Numbered from the stretch's first letter, positions 7,868 to 16,443 are shown. The stretch is DNA of 64,000 nucleotides from Brevibacterium renqingii (GCF_017808105.1 NZ_JADBHF010000007.1:156223-220222), one strand, 5' to 3'. Numbers and translations: made by a program. Notes: a model not told the origin generated them from the sequence alone.

Positions 7868-8650
7868 TTAGTTTGAATTCTCCAAGGGATAGCTTTGGGG
7901 CGCAACGTTGACTTCTGGGAGCTTACCGTTATAAATCTGTGCAGTGTATTGCGCGATGTGCCATTGAACGGATTGGTCGGAACACATGAAGCCTCTGCTC
8001 TCAAGTTCCTGTTGCAGACTTACATGTATCTCTGCGGGATTTTTGCTGTCTCGACGTTGATAGACCAACTTAATCGCCTTTTCTAGCGTCACCTGTTTTG
8101 CGAAAGCGGCTATCTCATCCAAGAACATAACGTACTCGTATGGTCCGACGGTCTCGAATGTGGCACGAGAGCCGTCGAGAGACTGGTCGAGGCAAACGTC
8201 GCGAGTGTAGGCAGGGCTTTTCGGCTCCTCGCCTTTGAAATACCAACTATCGCCATGGGCGGCGGCGTTTCTGAAATGCCGTGCGAACTGAGTGAGCGGC
8301 CTTTCTGATCTGTTTAGGTCATGTCGAATTAGTAGGTTGCCGATTTTGGTCGCTCCGAGGAGCATCGGCCCGGCGAGTAGGTCCTTTTGTACGTCTGCGC
8401 TTGGTAGCTCTCGCACGTACTCGAAAGCTTGCAGAGCAGAGAAGCGGACTCCCTCATCTGTATCCTGCTTCATCAGGTCCACAGGTATATCAGCGTCGCG
8501 AGGAGCGCCCGTCAATTCGCGATGCCACTCCAAGATCGGCGCGCCAGGGTGGAGCATCGCCACGAGGGAAAGATTCTGAGTGATGAAAAGCGTCTTCAGT
8601 GAGTTTGCCGCCTCAGCAATGTCCATGTCGCGCTTGGGTTTCTGAGCCAT
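7868..8650 (-). CDS. HEPN-motif protein, candidate defence effector, 260 aa
   Basis: Near residue 128 the protein has FARHFRNAAAHGDSW, containing R-x4-H (RNAAAH), the hallmark of HEPN ribonuclease domains, which are common in toxin and anti-phage abortive systems. The rest is helical, with no transmembrane segment. Base composition is clearly less GC-rich than the flanking chromosome, which suggests separate acquisition. It is the last gene before the attachment-site fragment, the usual slot for cargo genes. No partner nucleotidyltransferase (MNT) or other antitoxin is seen beside it. The ribosome site is weak. Defence function is inferred from motif plus location; the sequence could also be a non-catalytic HEPN relative. 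Confidence 0.55.
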   Translation of the reverse strand: MAQKPKRDMDIAEAANSLKTLFITQNLSLVAMLHPGAPILEWHRELTGAPRDADIPVDLMKQDTDEGVRFSALQAFEYVRELPSADVQKDLLAGPMLLGATKIGNLLIRHDLNRSERPLTQFARHFRNAAAHGDSWYFKGEEPKSPAYTRDVCLDQSLDGSRATFETVGPYEYVMFLDEIAAFAKQVTLEKAIKLVYQRRDSKNPAEIHVSLQQELESRGFMCSDQSVQWHIAQYTAQIYNGKLPEVNVAPQSYPLENSN

Positions 8651-8668
8651 CCGCTCAGTCTATGTCGA

Positions 8669-8688
8669 CCTCTCACAAACCTCTCACA
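8669..8688 (+). repeat. Tandem CCTCTCACA repeat near the element end
   Basis: Two exact 9-base copies start at 8669 and 8680, 11 bases apart, about 100 bases inside the tRNA fragment. Short direct repeats in this position can be arm sites for a tyrosine integrase. No other support is visible. Confidence 0.3.
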
Positions 8689-8789
8689 GAAGGCACGGAA
8701 TGAGGCAGGAAGAGACACAACAAGAAAGGTCAGCAGTCCGAGAGAACCGCATGAAATAAGGGCAGACGGCACAAGCCACTGCGCCTAGT

Positions 8790-8837
8790 CTTCACTGGGG
8801 GTGAAGAGGTCGTGGGTTCAAATCCCGCTAGCCCGAC
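8790..8837 (+). other. Attachment-site copy: 3' part of tRNA-Pro(GGG)
   Basis: The stretch contains a complete anticodon arm (stem CTTCA/TGAAG, loop CTGGGGG, so anticodon GGG), a variable loop, a T arm (GTGGG, TTCAAAT, CCCGC) and the 3' acceptor strand TAGCCCG with discriminator A. The matching 5' acceptor strand (CGGGCTA) and D arm are missing immediately upstream, so this is not a working tRNA gene. Tyrosine integrases commonly use the 3' part of tRNA genes as core sites, and the intact gene should lie at the element's other end. Confidence 0.75.
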
Positions 8838-8910
8838 TTTGTGAAGTGCCGCGACATCGGGTCTATTTGTCTCTCACCAGCCTTCGGACAGTGCCTCTGG
8901 AGCGCCGACT

Positions 8911-10238
8911 TCAGCTCTCGGCGGCGCGAGCCGGGTCGAGTCGATGGGCGAACACCGTCGTCAGCACGCCGACGAGCACGAGGAGGCCGATGCCCCAGCG
9001 CAGGCCCGCCTCGGCGGCGATGATCCCGACCAACGGACTGGTGCCGAGGTAGCCCACCCGCATCAGCCAATTCACGAGCGTCACTCCCCCGGCTCGCCCG
9101 ATCCCGGGCAGCTGCGCGGCCGCCCCCAGGGCGCCGGGCACCAGAGTCGCCGAACCGAATCCGAGAGCGCCCATGCCGAGGAGCAGCACCACCGGCTCCT
9201 GAGCGAGGGCCGCTCCGATGCCGCCGAGGGCGATGAGTCCGCCGCCGATGCGTCCGATGCGGTCGGCCCCGAATCGCGTCACCAACAGGTCCCCGCTGAA
9301 TCGGCCCAGACACTGGCTGCCGATGACGATGCTGAAGGCGATCCCCGCCGAGGCGGCCGGAACGTCGGCGAGCTGCGCGGCCGCCAGGCCCGCCCAGTTG
9401 TTCGCGATGTCCTCGACAGCTGCACCGCAGATCGCGACGATTGCCAGTGGCAGGGCCGCTGCCAGAACCGCTCGCTTCGAGCGACCCGTGGCCGATGCTC
9501 CATTGCGATCGGGAACGACCGCAGAGGCCTCCCGGGAATCATCTGCCTCGTCCGACACCGCTGCGCCCGACGCCGCCGAGCCCGAATCGTCCGGATCCGA
9601 ATCGGCCACTCGCCTCGCCGAGGCGGCATCGCCGATGAGCCGCCGACCGAGCACCGTCACGAGCACGGCGATCACCGCGACCACTGCGAGCCACAGGCGC
9701 ATATCCACGCCGGAGGTCGCGGCCAGTGTGGCGGCCGCTCCACTCAGCAGACCGCCCAGGCTCCACAGCGCGTGCATCGAGGAGAGGATCGTGCGCTTCA
9801 GACGCTCCTGGACGGCGATTCCGACGACGTTCTGGGCGACGTCGACGATCGCATCACAGCAGCCCAGCAGGAGCAGGCAGACCGCCATCATGAGTCCGTT
9901 GACTGACCAGGCGGTCGCGGCTGCGGCCAAGCCGAGCAGCGCCGTCCCGCCGATGACGACGCGATGCGCTCCGAAGCGGGCGATGAGCGCGGCCGGAAGC
10001 GCAGAGGACAGCAGCGAACCTGCCGCGAAGCAGGCGACGACGAGTCCGAAGTGCCAGGAGCTGAGGTCGAGCCGGTCCACGAGCAGCGGGTACCACGGCA
10101 GAATGCCCGCGAGGACCGAGCCGTTCCCGGCAAACCACAGGCCGACTCCGGCGACGGATCGGGGACCGGAGCCGCGTGCGCCGATCAGCGCCGCCTCGGC
10201 AGCTGATCAGTGATGCGATCTTGGATGTGCGTCGGCAT
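8911..10238 (-). CDS. MFS transporter, with an apparent 5' frameshift
   Basis: The frame ending at 8911 encodes a polytopic major facilitator protein: HFGLVVACFAAGSLLSSAL, LWLAVVAVIAVLVTVL and further hydrophobic stretches, with an Asp/Ala-rich cytoplasmic loop near the middle. The first usable start in this frame is the GTG at 10080, yet the frame codes for the first membrane helix upstream (LWFAGNGSVLAGILPWYPLL) and has no ATG, GTG or TTG before a stop at 10207-10209. In the neighbouring frame an ATG at 10238 directly abuts the stop of the upstream antiporter gene, as expected for coupling, but meets a stop at about 10187. One missing base in between would join them. Either the gene is broken or the sequence has an error. 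Substrate unknown. Confidence 0.7.
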
Positions 10239-11630
10239 TCAGGCGGCCTTCGAAACTGCGGCGGCGCGCAGGTCGCGGCCGGCCTGGCCGAGGATGAGCA
10301 GCCCGACGAGCACGCCCAACAGGCTCAGCCACAGGCTCTCTGTCATGAAGATGAGCACCATCGAGGCGAGGATGGGCGCGAGACGACGGAGGGCCCACCA
10401 CACATAGCCGCCGAAGCTCGGCATGGCCACGTCTGCGGAGTCCGCGACGGACTTGACCATGAAGTTCGGTCCGTTGCCTATGTAGGTGATCGCCCCGCCC
10501 ATGACGGCGCCGAGGGACACCGCGATGAGCAGCGGCTCGGCGACGCCGGCTACCCGCGGTTCGCCGGGGATCTGAGCGGCCATCTCGAAGAAGGTGACAT
10601 AGGTCGGCGCATTGTCGAGCACCGAGGACAGCCCGCCGGTGAAGACGAACAGCGAGATCTCGTCCAACGGGATCTTGTGCGCGACCTGGCTGAGGTACTG
10701 CAGCGCCGGCATCATCGCCAGGAAGATGCCGATGAAGAGTGCGCCGACCTCGAGGATCGGCGTCCAGGTGAACTTGTTGAGGTTGAATCTCGCGCCCCGG
10801 TCGCCGATGAGGAACGATGTGAGTGCCGAGCCGAGCATGACGAGCTCGCGCCAGGGCACATAGTCGGCGAATGTCGCGTGCCCGGCTTCGACCGCATGCG
10901 TGTCGACCGAGGGGATGAAGGCGACGGCGAGGATGATGATCGCCAGGAAGACCAGGCCGCTGGCCCCGCGCAGACCGAGCTTGGTCACATACTCGGCGTC
11001 CTTGGCCAGCGCCTCCTCCGGCTCTCGGGCGTACATCTTCGTGTCCAGGGCGAAGTAGCTGATGAGCAGCAGCACATTGACGAACAGCCAGTACGGCCAC
11101 AGCCCGAAGGTCCATTCGAAGGGCACACCGCGCAGCATTCCCAGGAACAGCGGCGGATCGCCCAGAGGCGTGAGCAGCCCGCCGCAGTTCGCGACGATGA
11201 AGATCGTGTAGATGACCGTGTGGGTTCGGTGCCTGCGATCCTGGTTCGTATTGAGGATCGGCCGGATGAGCAGCATTGCCGCGCCCGTGGTGCCGATGAA
11301 GGAGGCCAGGACGCCGCCGACGGCGAGGAAGATCGTGTTGTTCTTCGGTGTCGCTTTGATGTCGCCGACGAGGAAGATGCCGCCCGAAGCCACGAACAGG
11401 CTGCCGATGAGGACGATGAATTGGAAGTACTCGAGCAGCGCGTGGACGACGGTGCCGCTCTCACCCCCGAGGAGGAACCACACCGCAATCGGCACGCCGA
11501 GGACGAGGGCGACGATGAGTTTGACGAGGTTGCGGTCCCAGATCTTCTCTGTGGCCGGGATCAGCGGGAGCACCGCGATGCACCCGAGCAGCAGCACGAA
11601 CGGGATGATGCTCCACCAGGCCACGACCAT
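10239..11630 (-). CDS. Sodium:proton antiporter-like / CitM-ArsB superfamily permease
   Basis: A 463-residue membrane protein with about 11-12 helices. The paired signature SFIGTTGAAMLLIRP and IVANCGGLLTPLGDPPLF near residues 100-165, plus a second-half counterpart (LDNAPTYVTFFEMA and GAITYIGNGPNFM), is typical of the NhaD/ion-transporter superfamily with two inverted repeats. I chose the ATG at 11630 because AAGGAG sits just upstream; the longer frame from 11672 has no such site. The stop abuts the likely start of the MFS gene, so the two are co-transcribed. The ion or organic-acid substrate cannot be fixed from sequence alone. Confidence 0.8.
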   Translation of the reverse strand: MVVAWWSIIPFVLLLGCIAVLPLIPATEKIWDRNLVKLIVALVLGVPIAVWFLLGGESGTVVHALLEYFQFIVLIGSLFVASGGIFLVGDIKATPKNNTIFLAVGGVLASFIGTTGAAMLLIRPILNTNQDRRHRTHTVIYTIFIVANCGGLLTPLGDPPLFLGMLRGVPFEWTFGLWPYWLFVNVLLLISYFALDTKMYAREPEEALAKDAEYVTKLGLRGASGLVFLAIIILAVAFIPSVDTHAVEAGHATFADYVPWRELVMLGSALTSFLIGDRGARFNLNKFTWTPILEVGALFIGIFLAMMPALQYLSQVAHKIPLDEISLFVFTGGLSSVLDNAPTYVTFFEMAAQIPGEPRVAGVAEPLLIAVSLGAVMGGAITYIGNGPNFMVKSVADSADVAMPSFGGYVWWALRRLAPILASMVLIFMTESLWLSLLGVLVGLLILGQAGRDLRAAAVSKAA

Positions 11631-11832
11631 CCGAACTCTCCTTCTCACGCTGTCGACGAGTGCCCTCGCCATGTCGACGCTGACAGCTTCCCACTCTACT
11701 GAATTCCGGCACCGATTCTGATCACCGGAGATGCGGGAAATGAAGCAGCCGCGGAATCACCCGGGTCGGCTGTCGGCACGACTCGAGTCGGACACTTCGG
11801 ACAGATATGAGGGCCTATGGGTTCCGAACGGC

Positions 11833-12366
11833 TCAGAACCGAGTGGACTTCGCGTTCGAATCGGTCGCCGCCTCGGCTCCGACGTCCACCTCGGAGGAAT
11901 CGTGCGGCTTCTTCAGGCCGATCACCAGTCCCGCGACGGCCAGCGCGAAGCACACCGCCAGCCCCACGGTCAGTCCCGGTGCCGCCTGGTAGCCGGCTGC
12001 GAGAGCCTTGAAGCCGATGAGGCCGACCGTCGAGTAGATCGTCGCCCACATCGCGCCGCCGACGGCGAGCGCAGGCAGATACCGGCGATAGCTCATTCCG
12101 GTCGTCCCGGCGGCGAGGTTGAGCACCGTCTGGACTCCGATCATGAGGAAGCTCACCGCAATCACCGGCGCACCGTAGCGTTCGATCATCGCTTCGGCCC
12201 TCCGGTACTTCGGCCCCGACATGATCCGATCGACTCGTTCGATCTTCCGCATCCCGGACCGCGCCAGCCGCCCCAAAAGGAACGTTCCGCCGGCACGGGC
12301 GAGGATTATTCCGAAGAGGATGAGCCACGTGACGGCGACCGGGAATGACCAATTCAGTGGATTCAT
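11833..12366 (-). CDS. DedA-like (VTT/SNARE-associated) membrane protein, 177 aa
   Basis: About four to five hydrophobic segments are seen: VAVTWLILFGIILARAGGTF, APVIAVSFLMIGVQTVLNL, YLPALAVGGAMWATIYSTVG and APGLTVGLAVCFALAVAGLV. The pattern RYGAPVIAVSFLMIG...AAGTTGMSYRRYLPA...GGAMWATIY matches the DedA/VTT core (an entrance helix pair and a GxxxW region), although the protein is shorter than typical DedA. DedA proteins flip polyprenyl-phosphate or phospholipid and help hold membrane potential. The gene stands alone downstream of a possible iron box, so iron-dependent expression is a testable guess. Confidence 0.7.
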   Translation of the reverse strand: MNPLNWSFPVAVTWLILFGIILARAGGTFLLGRLARSGMRKIERVDRIMSGPKYRRAEAMIERYGAPVIAVSFLMIGVQTVLNLAAGTTGMSYRRYLPALAVGGAMWATIYSTVGLIGFKALAAGYQAAPGLTVGLAVCFALAVAGLVIGLKKPHDSSEVDVGAEAATDSNAKSTRF

Positions 12367-12457
12367 CGCGGCCGCCTTTCGTCTGATTCGAACCGTCTCG
12401 GAGAACTCGGGAGTGGAGTCGCGCGGAGTCGTCCTCCTCTGCCAATCCTACGCCATA

Positions 12458-12476
12458 TGAGGTTAGTCTTGCCTCA
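12458..12476. promoter_or_regulatory. IdeR/DtxR-like iron box candidate
   Basis: The 19 bases TGAGGTTAGTCTTGCCTCA share most positions with the DtxR/IdeR consensus (TTAGGTTAGGCTAACCTAA) and keep the AGGTTAG half well. It lies 92 bases upstream of the DedA-like start, in a 208-base intergenic stretch with no other feature. Only one copy is seen. Confidence 0.45.
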
Positions 12477-12574
12477 CTCCATGGCTCGCACGCGCATGAT
12501 CCGCGCCACCCGTTCAGCTGGCTGAGCGAGTCCCGCCCAGCCACCCGGCGGCCGCCTGAGCGGGCCCCGCCGGG

Positions 12575-13789
12575 TCAGACGAGTTCGCCGGCGAGGTAGA
12601 CCGCGTCCACTCGGTCTTCGATCCCCCGCACGCCGGCCGTCCGCAGATCGGCGTCGACGACGACCAGATCGGCCACCCCGCCTGCACCGAGGTGACCGAT
12701 GCGGTCATCGTCGAGCACGCGTGCGGCCACCGAGGTTCCTGCGGCGAGCGCCTCCTCGGTCGAGAGCCCCACCTCGGCGAGCAGGCTGATCTCTTCGAGG
12801 TTCTCACCATGCGGGCCGACGCCGGCATCGGTGCCCATGGCGATCGGCACTCCTGCCTCATGCGCACGCACGATCGAGTTCCGGTGCGCCTCGACCACGC
12901 TGTGGGCTTTGTCCACGACCGAGACCGGCAGGCTCGCCCCCGCCTCAGCGGCCTTGATCACGGCTTGTGGGGCCTGCAGGGTCGGGACGAGGAACGTGCC
13001 GTGCTTGAGCATGAGGTCGATGGCCTCGTCATCGAGATAGATCCCGTGTTCGATCGAGCGGACACCGGCGCGGACGGCGTTCTTGATTCCCGGCGCTCCC
13101 TGCGCGTGGGACATCACATGTGCTCCCTGGGAGGCCGCCTCGGCGACGATGACGGCGATCTCTGCCTCCGTGAACTGGGAATGCCGCGGATCGTCCCGCG
13201 GTGAGAGCACTCCGCCGGTGGAGCAGATCTTGATGTGGTCGGCGCCGGCGCGCAGCAGTTCGCGGACCTTGCGCTGGACGCCTTCGAGGCCGTCGGCCAC
13301 ACCGGAGGGCCGGCCCGGGTGCGGAGACAGAAACGGCGATTCGGCACCGGAGACGAGGCGGAAGTCTCCGTGCCCGCCGGTCTGGGACATGATGTTCACC
13401 GCGATGGACAGACGCGGTCCGCGTACGATCCCGGTCTCCACGGCGACCTTCGCGCCGAGGTCGGTGCCGCCGGCATCCCGCACGGTGGTCACTCCGCCTT
13501 TGAGGGTGGCCTCCATGTGGGCCACGGAATTGTAGAACTGGAGGGAGAAGGGGTCATGGAAGTTCGAGGTGGCCGCCGCTCCGGAACTCGTCAGATGGAC
13601 GTGGCAGTCGATGGCCCCCGGAATGATCGTCTTCCCCGCGCAGTCGATGAACTCGTCTTCGGCATGGTGCGAACCCTGACCGCCTTCCTTCACTGCGGCG
13701 ACCTGCCCGCCGTCGATGACGACGTCGCGAGTGCCGGGCAGGAAACGGGTGCCGTCGAAGACCGTGGCGTGGGAAAGGACTGTGACCAT
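12575..13789 (-). CDS. Metal-dependent amidohydrolase (imidazolonepropionase-like)
   Basis: The 404-residue protein begins with the small beta-sandwich strand and runs into the TIM barrel with GAIDCHVHL (metal ligands), a probable metal-bridging Lys region near HIKICSTGGV, metal His in HVMSHAQG and IEHGIYL, and the catalytic Asp in MGTDAGVG. This is the amidohydrolase-superfamily order seen in imidazolonepropionase and Xaa-Pro/organophosphate-type members. I chose the ATG at 13789, preceded by GAGGAG seven bases away; the longer frame to 13918 is not needed. The cyclic amide or peptide substrate is not known. It is monocistronic. Confidence 0.8.
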   Translation of the reverse strand: MVTVLSHATVFDGTRFLPGTRDVVIDGGQVAAVKEGGQGSHHAEDEFIDCAGKTIIPGAIDCHVHLTSSGAAATSNFHDPFSLQFYNSVAHMEATLKGGVTTVRDAGGTDLGAKVAVETGIVRGPRLSIAVNIMSQTGGHGDFRLVSGAESPFLSPHPGRPSGVADGLEGVQRKVRELLRAGADHIKICSTGGVLSPRDDPRHSQFTEAEIAVIVAEAASQGAHVMSHAQGAPGIKNAVRAGVRSIEHGIYLDDEAIDLMLKHGTFLVPTLQAPQAVIKAAEAGASLPVSVVDKAHSVVEAHRNSIVRAHEAGVPIAMGTDAGVGPHGENLEEISLLAEVGLSTEEALAAGTSVAARVLDDDRIGHLGAGGVADLVVVDADLRTAGVRGIEDRVDAVYLAGELV

Positions 13790-14006
13790 GGGCGTGCTCC
13801 TCATCGTTGAAAGCCAAAGGGGTGACCGCGCGTGCCTCGGGTCCCGGACGCCTCGCGGCTGTCCGTCATCGACGGCCCGCAGACCGAGGTGATGCATTCG
13901 GTCTTCCACATCTATCACGGACGCTCACGGCTGCGCACCTGAAGCGGCCAGCGGAGAACGAGCGAGCAGATGCCGTGCTCGACCCGACCGGCCGACTGCT
14001 CGTGTG

Positions 14007-14780
14007 TCAGTCCCGGGCGAGGCTGCGCACCAGAACGTCGGAGTCTCCGCTGCGGCCGACGGAGACGAACCCGTGATCGGCGTAGAGCTTCGCCGCTCCG
14101 TTCCCGTCTTCGACGGAGAGGCTCACGGCGGGGAATCCGCTCATCCGTGCGAGTGTGCAGACGGTGTCGACGAGCACACCGCCGATCCCCTGCCCCTGAT
14201 GCTCGGGCAGCACCGCGACGGACAGTTCGGGAATGTCGGCGGCGACCCAGCCGTAGCCGGTGAACGGGGTCTCGTCGGCATCGCTGAGGTCGGGAGCACT
14301 GTCGGCAGCAGCGGCGTCATCCGAGTTCGCGGCGGAATCAGCGGCAACGTCACCGGATGCATCGGCGGGCACGGTCTCGCTGCGGACCACCTCGGCGCCG
14401 GTCTTGCCCAGCGCTGCGGCGAAGTCACCGCCTACACCGTCATCGGCCTTTCCGACGACGTCGGTGATATCGGCCAGACGCACCCAGGCCAATCCGATGA
14501 TCGGCGATCCGGGATCGGCTTCGGCGTGGGCTGCCACGGCGATGTCCCCGTGCCTGCCCCACCCGCGATAGTAGAAGGCCGCATCGGTGCGCTGACGGAT
14601 CTCCGCGATTTCGATGCGGGGCCTGTCCATGGACCAGTTGAAGCACAGGTCGAGGAACGGCAGGAAGGTCTCTTCGTCGGTCTCGGCAGGCAGAGGACGG
14701 ATCCGTCCGCGCAGCGTGGCGGCACCCGTCTCGGCGGGTTTGGGCTCCGATCCATGAGCGTCGTTCGGCCCAGCGTTCAT
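14007..14780 (-). CDS. GNAT-family N-acetyltransferase with an acidic insert
   Basis: Residues 180-255 hold the acetyl-CoA binding motif: LSVAVLPEHQGQGIGGVLVD (motif A, Q-x2-G-x-G) followed by VSLSVEDGNGAAKLYADHGF (motif B), which is clear GNAT. Between the N-terminal part and the catalytic core sits a roughly 45-residue insert rich in Ala, Asp and Ser (about residues 125-170), likely a disordered loop. The ATG overlaps the stop of the MATE gene (ATGA) and has AAAGGA upstream, so the two are coupled. A MATE exporter with an acetyltransferase could together act on a drug-like amine; that is inference. Confidence 0.8.
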   Translation of the reverse strand: MNAGPNDAHGSEPKPAETGAATLRGRIRPLPAETDEETFLPFLDLCFNWSMDRPRIEIAEIRQRTDAAFYYRGWGRHGDIAVAAHAEADPGSPIIGLAWVRLADITDVVGKADDGVGGDFAAALGKTGAEVVRSETVPADASGDVAADSAANSDDAAAADSAPDLSDADETPFTGYGWVAADIPELSVAVLPEHQGQGIGGVLVDTVCTLARMSGFPAVSLSVEDGNGAAKLYADHGFVSVGRSGDSDVLVRSLARD

Positions 14781-16093
14781 GAGATTCCTTTCTCTACGGC
14801 GCGATCGATCCACGCCCGATTGCGGACGCGCCACCCCAGGGTCAGAGCCCGGAAACCGACGAATCCGATGCAGAATGCGGCCCAGAGCCCCGGTGCCCCA
14901 GGCCAGATGGCAACGACCGGAACGAGCAGGACGGCGTATCCGACCACAGCGACCAATTGTGCCAGAGCGAGGTACCGCGCGTCCTCGGCTCCCATGAGGA
15001 CACCGTCGAGGACGAAGACGTATCCGGCGATCGGCATGCTCAGCGCGAGGACCGGCAGGAGCGCGCCGAGTGCATCCACGACCTGGGGGTCGGAGGCGAA
15101 GGCGCGCGGGATGATGCCCGATCCGGCGAAGAGGACGATGCCGACGACGATTCCGAAGACGATCCCCCATAGGCACAGGCGACGGTTGATCGCTGCCACC
15201 GCGTCGATGTTCTTTGCCCCCAGTTCGAGGCCGATCATCGCCTGTCCCGCGATCGCCAGCGAATCCAGGGCGAGCGCAAGGGCGAAGAACAGGCTCTGTG
15301 CGACCTGGATCGCGGCGAGGTCGGTGGTGCCTAAGGAGGTCGCGATGAACACGAGGATGATCAGTGCCGCGCGCAGAGAGGCATTGCGCACGAGCAGCCA
15401 ACCGGAGGTCTTCGCCGAGGTGAACACTCCGGACCAGTCCGGTCGCACAGTGGCATGCAGACTCCTGGCCGCGCGGACGGAGATCACGAGATAGACCGTG
15501 CACATACCGGCCTGCGCGATGACCGTGCCCATCGCCGAGCCCGCCACACCCATATCGAGCCCGTAGATGAAGAGGGCGTTGAGGCCGATGTTCGCCACAC
15601 ATCCCGCCGCAGCGACGATCAGCGGAGTCTTCGTGTCCTGCAGTCCGCGCAGGAGTCCGGTGGCCGCGATGACTATGAGCATGAAAGGCAGACCCCACCA
15701 CGAGATCGCCAGATAGGAGTGGGCGCCGTCGGTGATTCCCGGTCCTGGGTCGAAGGCCGCGATCGCCGTGTCCAGCAGTGGGAGGCCGATGATGATGAGC
15801 AGCACCGAGGTGCACAGCGCCAGCCAGATCCCATCGAAGCCCGCCGTGATCGCTCCTGCTCGGTCACCGGATCCCATCCGCTTCGCGACCCGAGGAGTCG
15901 TGGCATAGGCGAGGAAGATCATCAGGCCGAGGACCGTCTGCAGGATCGTCGATGCGATCGCCAGCGATCCCAGCGCACCCGCGCCGACGTGGCCGACCAT
16001 GGCCGTGTCCGAGAGCAGGAAAATGGGTTCGGCGATCAGTGCTCCGAGTGCGGGAAGGGCCAAACGGAGAATGTCCTTGTCGATCGCAGCCAC
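14777..16093 (-). CDS. MATE family efflux transporter (DinF-like), 438 aa
   Basis: Twelve hydrophobic segments in two bundles are seen. The opening LALPALGALIAEPIFLLSD and the mid-protein counterpart LRAALIILVFIATSLGTTD...QVAQSLFFALALALDSLAIAG are the pseudo-repeat of the MATE/DinF branch. The sequence DTAMVGHVG near residue 30 is a family landmark. MATE proteins export cationic drugs or organic compounds using Na+ or H+ gradients. Transcribed with the downstream GNAT gene. The intergenic stretch to the tandem repeat and HNH gene (16094-16222) has no other gene. Confidence 0.9.
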   Translation of the reverse strand: MAAIDKDILRLALPALGALIAEPIFLLSDTAMVGHVGAGALGSLAIASTILQTVLGLMIFLAYATTPRVAKRMGSGDRAGAITAGFDGIWLALCTSVLLIIIGLPLLDTAIAAFDPGPGITDGAHSYLAISWWGLPFMLIVIAATGLLRGLQDTKTPLIVAAAGCVANIGLNALFIYGLDMGVAGSAMGTVIAQAGMCTVYLVISVRAARSLHATVRPDWSGVFTSAKTSGWLLVRNASLRAALIILVFIATSLGTTDLAAIQVAQSLFFALALALDSLAIAGQAMIGLELGAKNIDAVAAINRRLCLWGIVFGIVVGIVLFAGSGIIPRAFASDPQVVDALGALLPVLALSMPIAGYVFVLDGVLMGAEDARYLALAQLVAVVGYAVLLVPVVAIWPGAPGLWAAFCIGFVGFRALTLGWRVRNRAWIDRAVEKGIS

Positions 16094-16222
16094 AGGTCGA
16101 GTCTAACGAAACCGGCGAGGACCTCGACAAACCCGAGACCGGCGCCCGGCGGTCGCGAGACTGTGGAGCGCGAGATCCCCCGGTCCCGGTGCGAATCCCT
16201 TTCTTTGGTGAGTGGCCGAGGC

Positions 16223-16308
16223 GGTCTCGTGTCAGTGGCAGGAGCGGTCTCGTGTCAGTGGCAGGAGCGGTCTCGTGTCAGTGGCAGGAGCGGTCTCGTG
16301 TCAGTGGC
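16223..16308 (+). repeat. 23-bp tandem repeat, about 3.7 copies
   Basis: Three exact copies of a 23-base unit starting GGTCTCGTGTCAGTGG begin at 16223, 16246 and 16269, with a 17-base partial copy at 16292. They lie upstream of the DUF222/HNH gene. There are no spacers, so it is not a CRISPR array. Confidence 0.9.
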
Positions 16309-16437
16309 GCAGAGTACCGTTGATGATCAAACGCACCGAGGGCTTGGAGACGGTCATGGAACATACTAATCATGTTCGTTAGAGTGTTTCGTTCTATTTG
16401 TAATCGTATTGTGACATTCATATCAGGCGTTTGATTG

Positions 16438-16443
16438 TATAAT
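16438..16443 (+). promoter_or_regulatory. Candidate -10 box of the HNH gene
   Basis: A perfect TATAAT at 16438 lies 60 bases before the HNH start in an AT-rich stretch (about 16360-16460) that stands out in this GC-rich DNA. No well-spaced -35 box is evident. An AGGAG ribosome site precedes the ATG at 16504. Confidence 0.4.

Larger units (their letters stand above)
1..8837. mobile_element. Right part of a tRNA-Pro-integrated, satellite-like or defective prophage element
   Basis: The left end lies outside the window; the right end is set by a 3' tRNA-Pro fragment at 8790-8837. Seen inside: a RepA-type ATPase, iteron-like repeats, a WhiB-like and two Cys-rich small proteins, terminase small and large subunits, a lipoprotein, a PASTA protein, an XRE regulator and a HEPN-motif protein. 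No portal, protease, capsid or tail gene follows the terminase, which is unusual for an intact phage because these normally come right after TerL. Phage satellites and degraded prophages both fit. An integrase would be expected left of position 1 and is not visible. Confidence 0.75.

Noticed and set aside
8790..8837. Working tRNA-Pro gene
   Set aside because: The D arm and 5' acceptor strand are missing immediately upstream.
10187..10209. Programmed -1 frameshift in the MFS gene
   Set aside because: No slippery heptamer in the overlap; a lost base or sequence error is simpler.
10176..11702. 508-codon plus-strand frame over the antiporter
   Set aside because: Antisense shadow with Asp/Glu/Arg-rich low-complexity protein.
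14007..15815. 602-codon minus-strand frame running from the MATE gene into GNAT
   Set aside because: Only the GNAT part after 14780 is real; the rest is out of frame with the MATE gene and Arg/His/Pro-rich.
16223..16308. CRISPR array
   Set aside because: Copies are directly joined without spacers and no cas gene is nearby.
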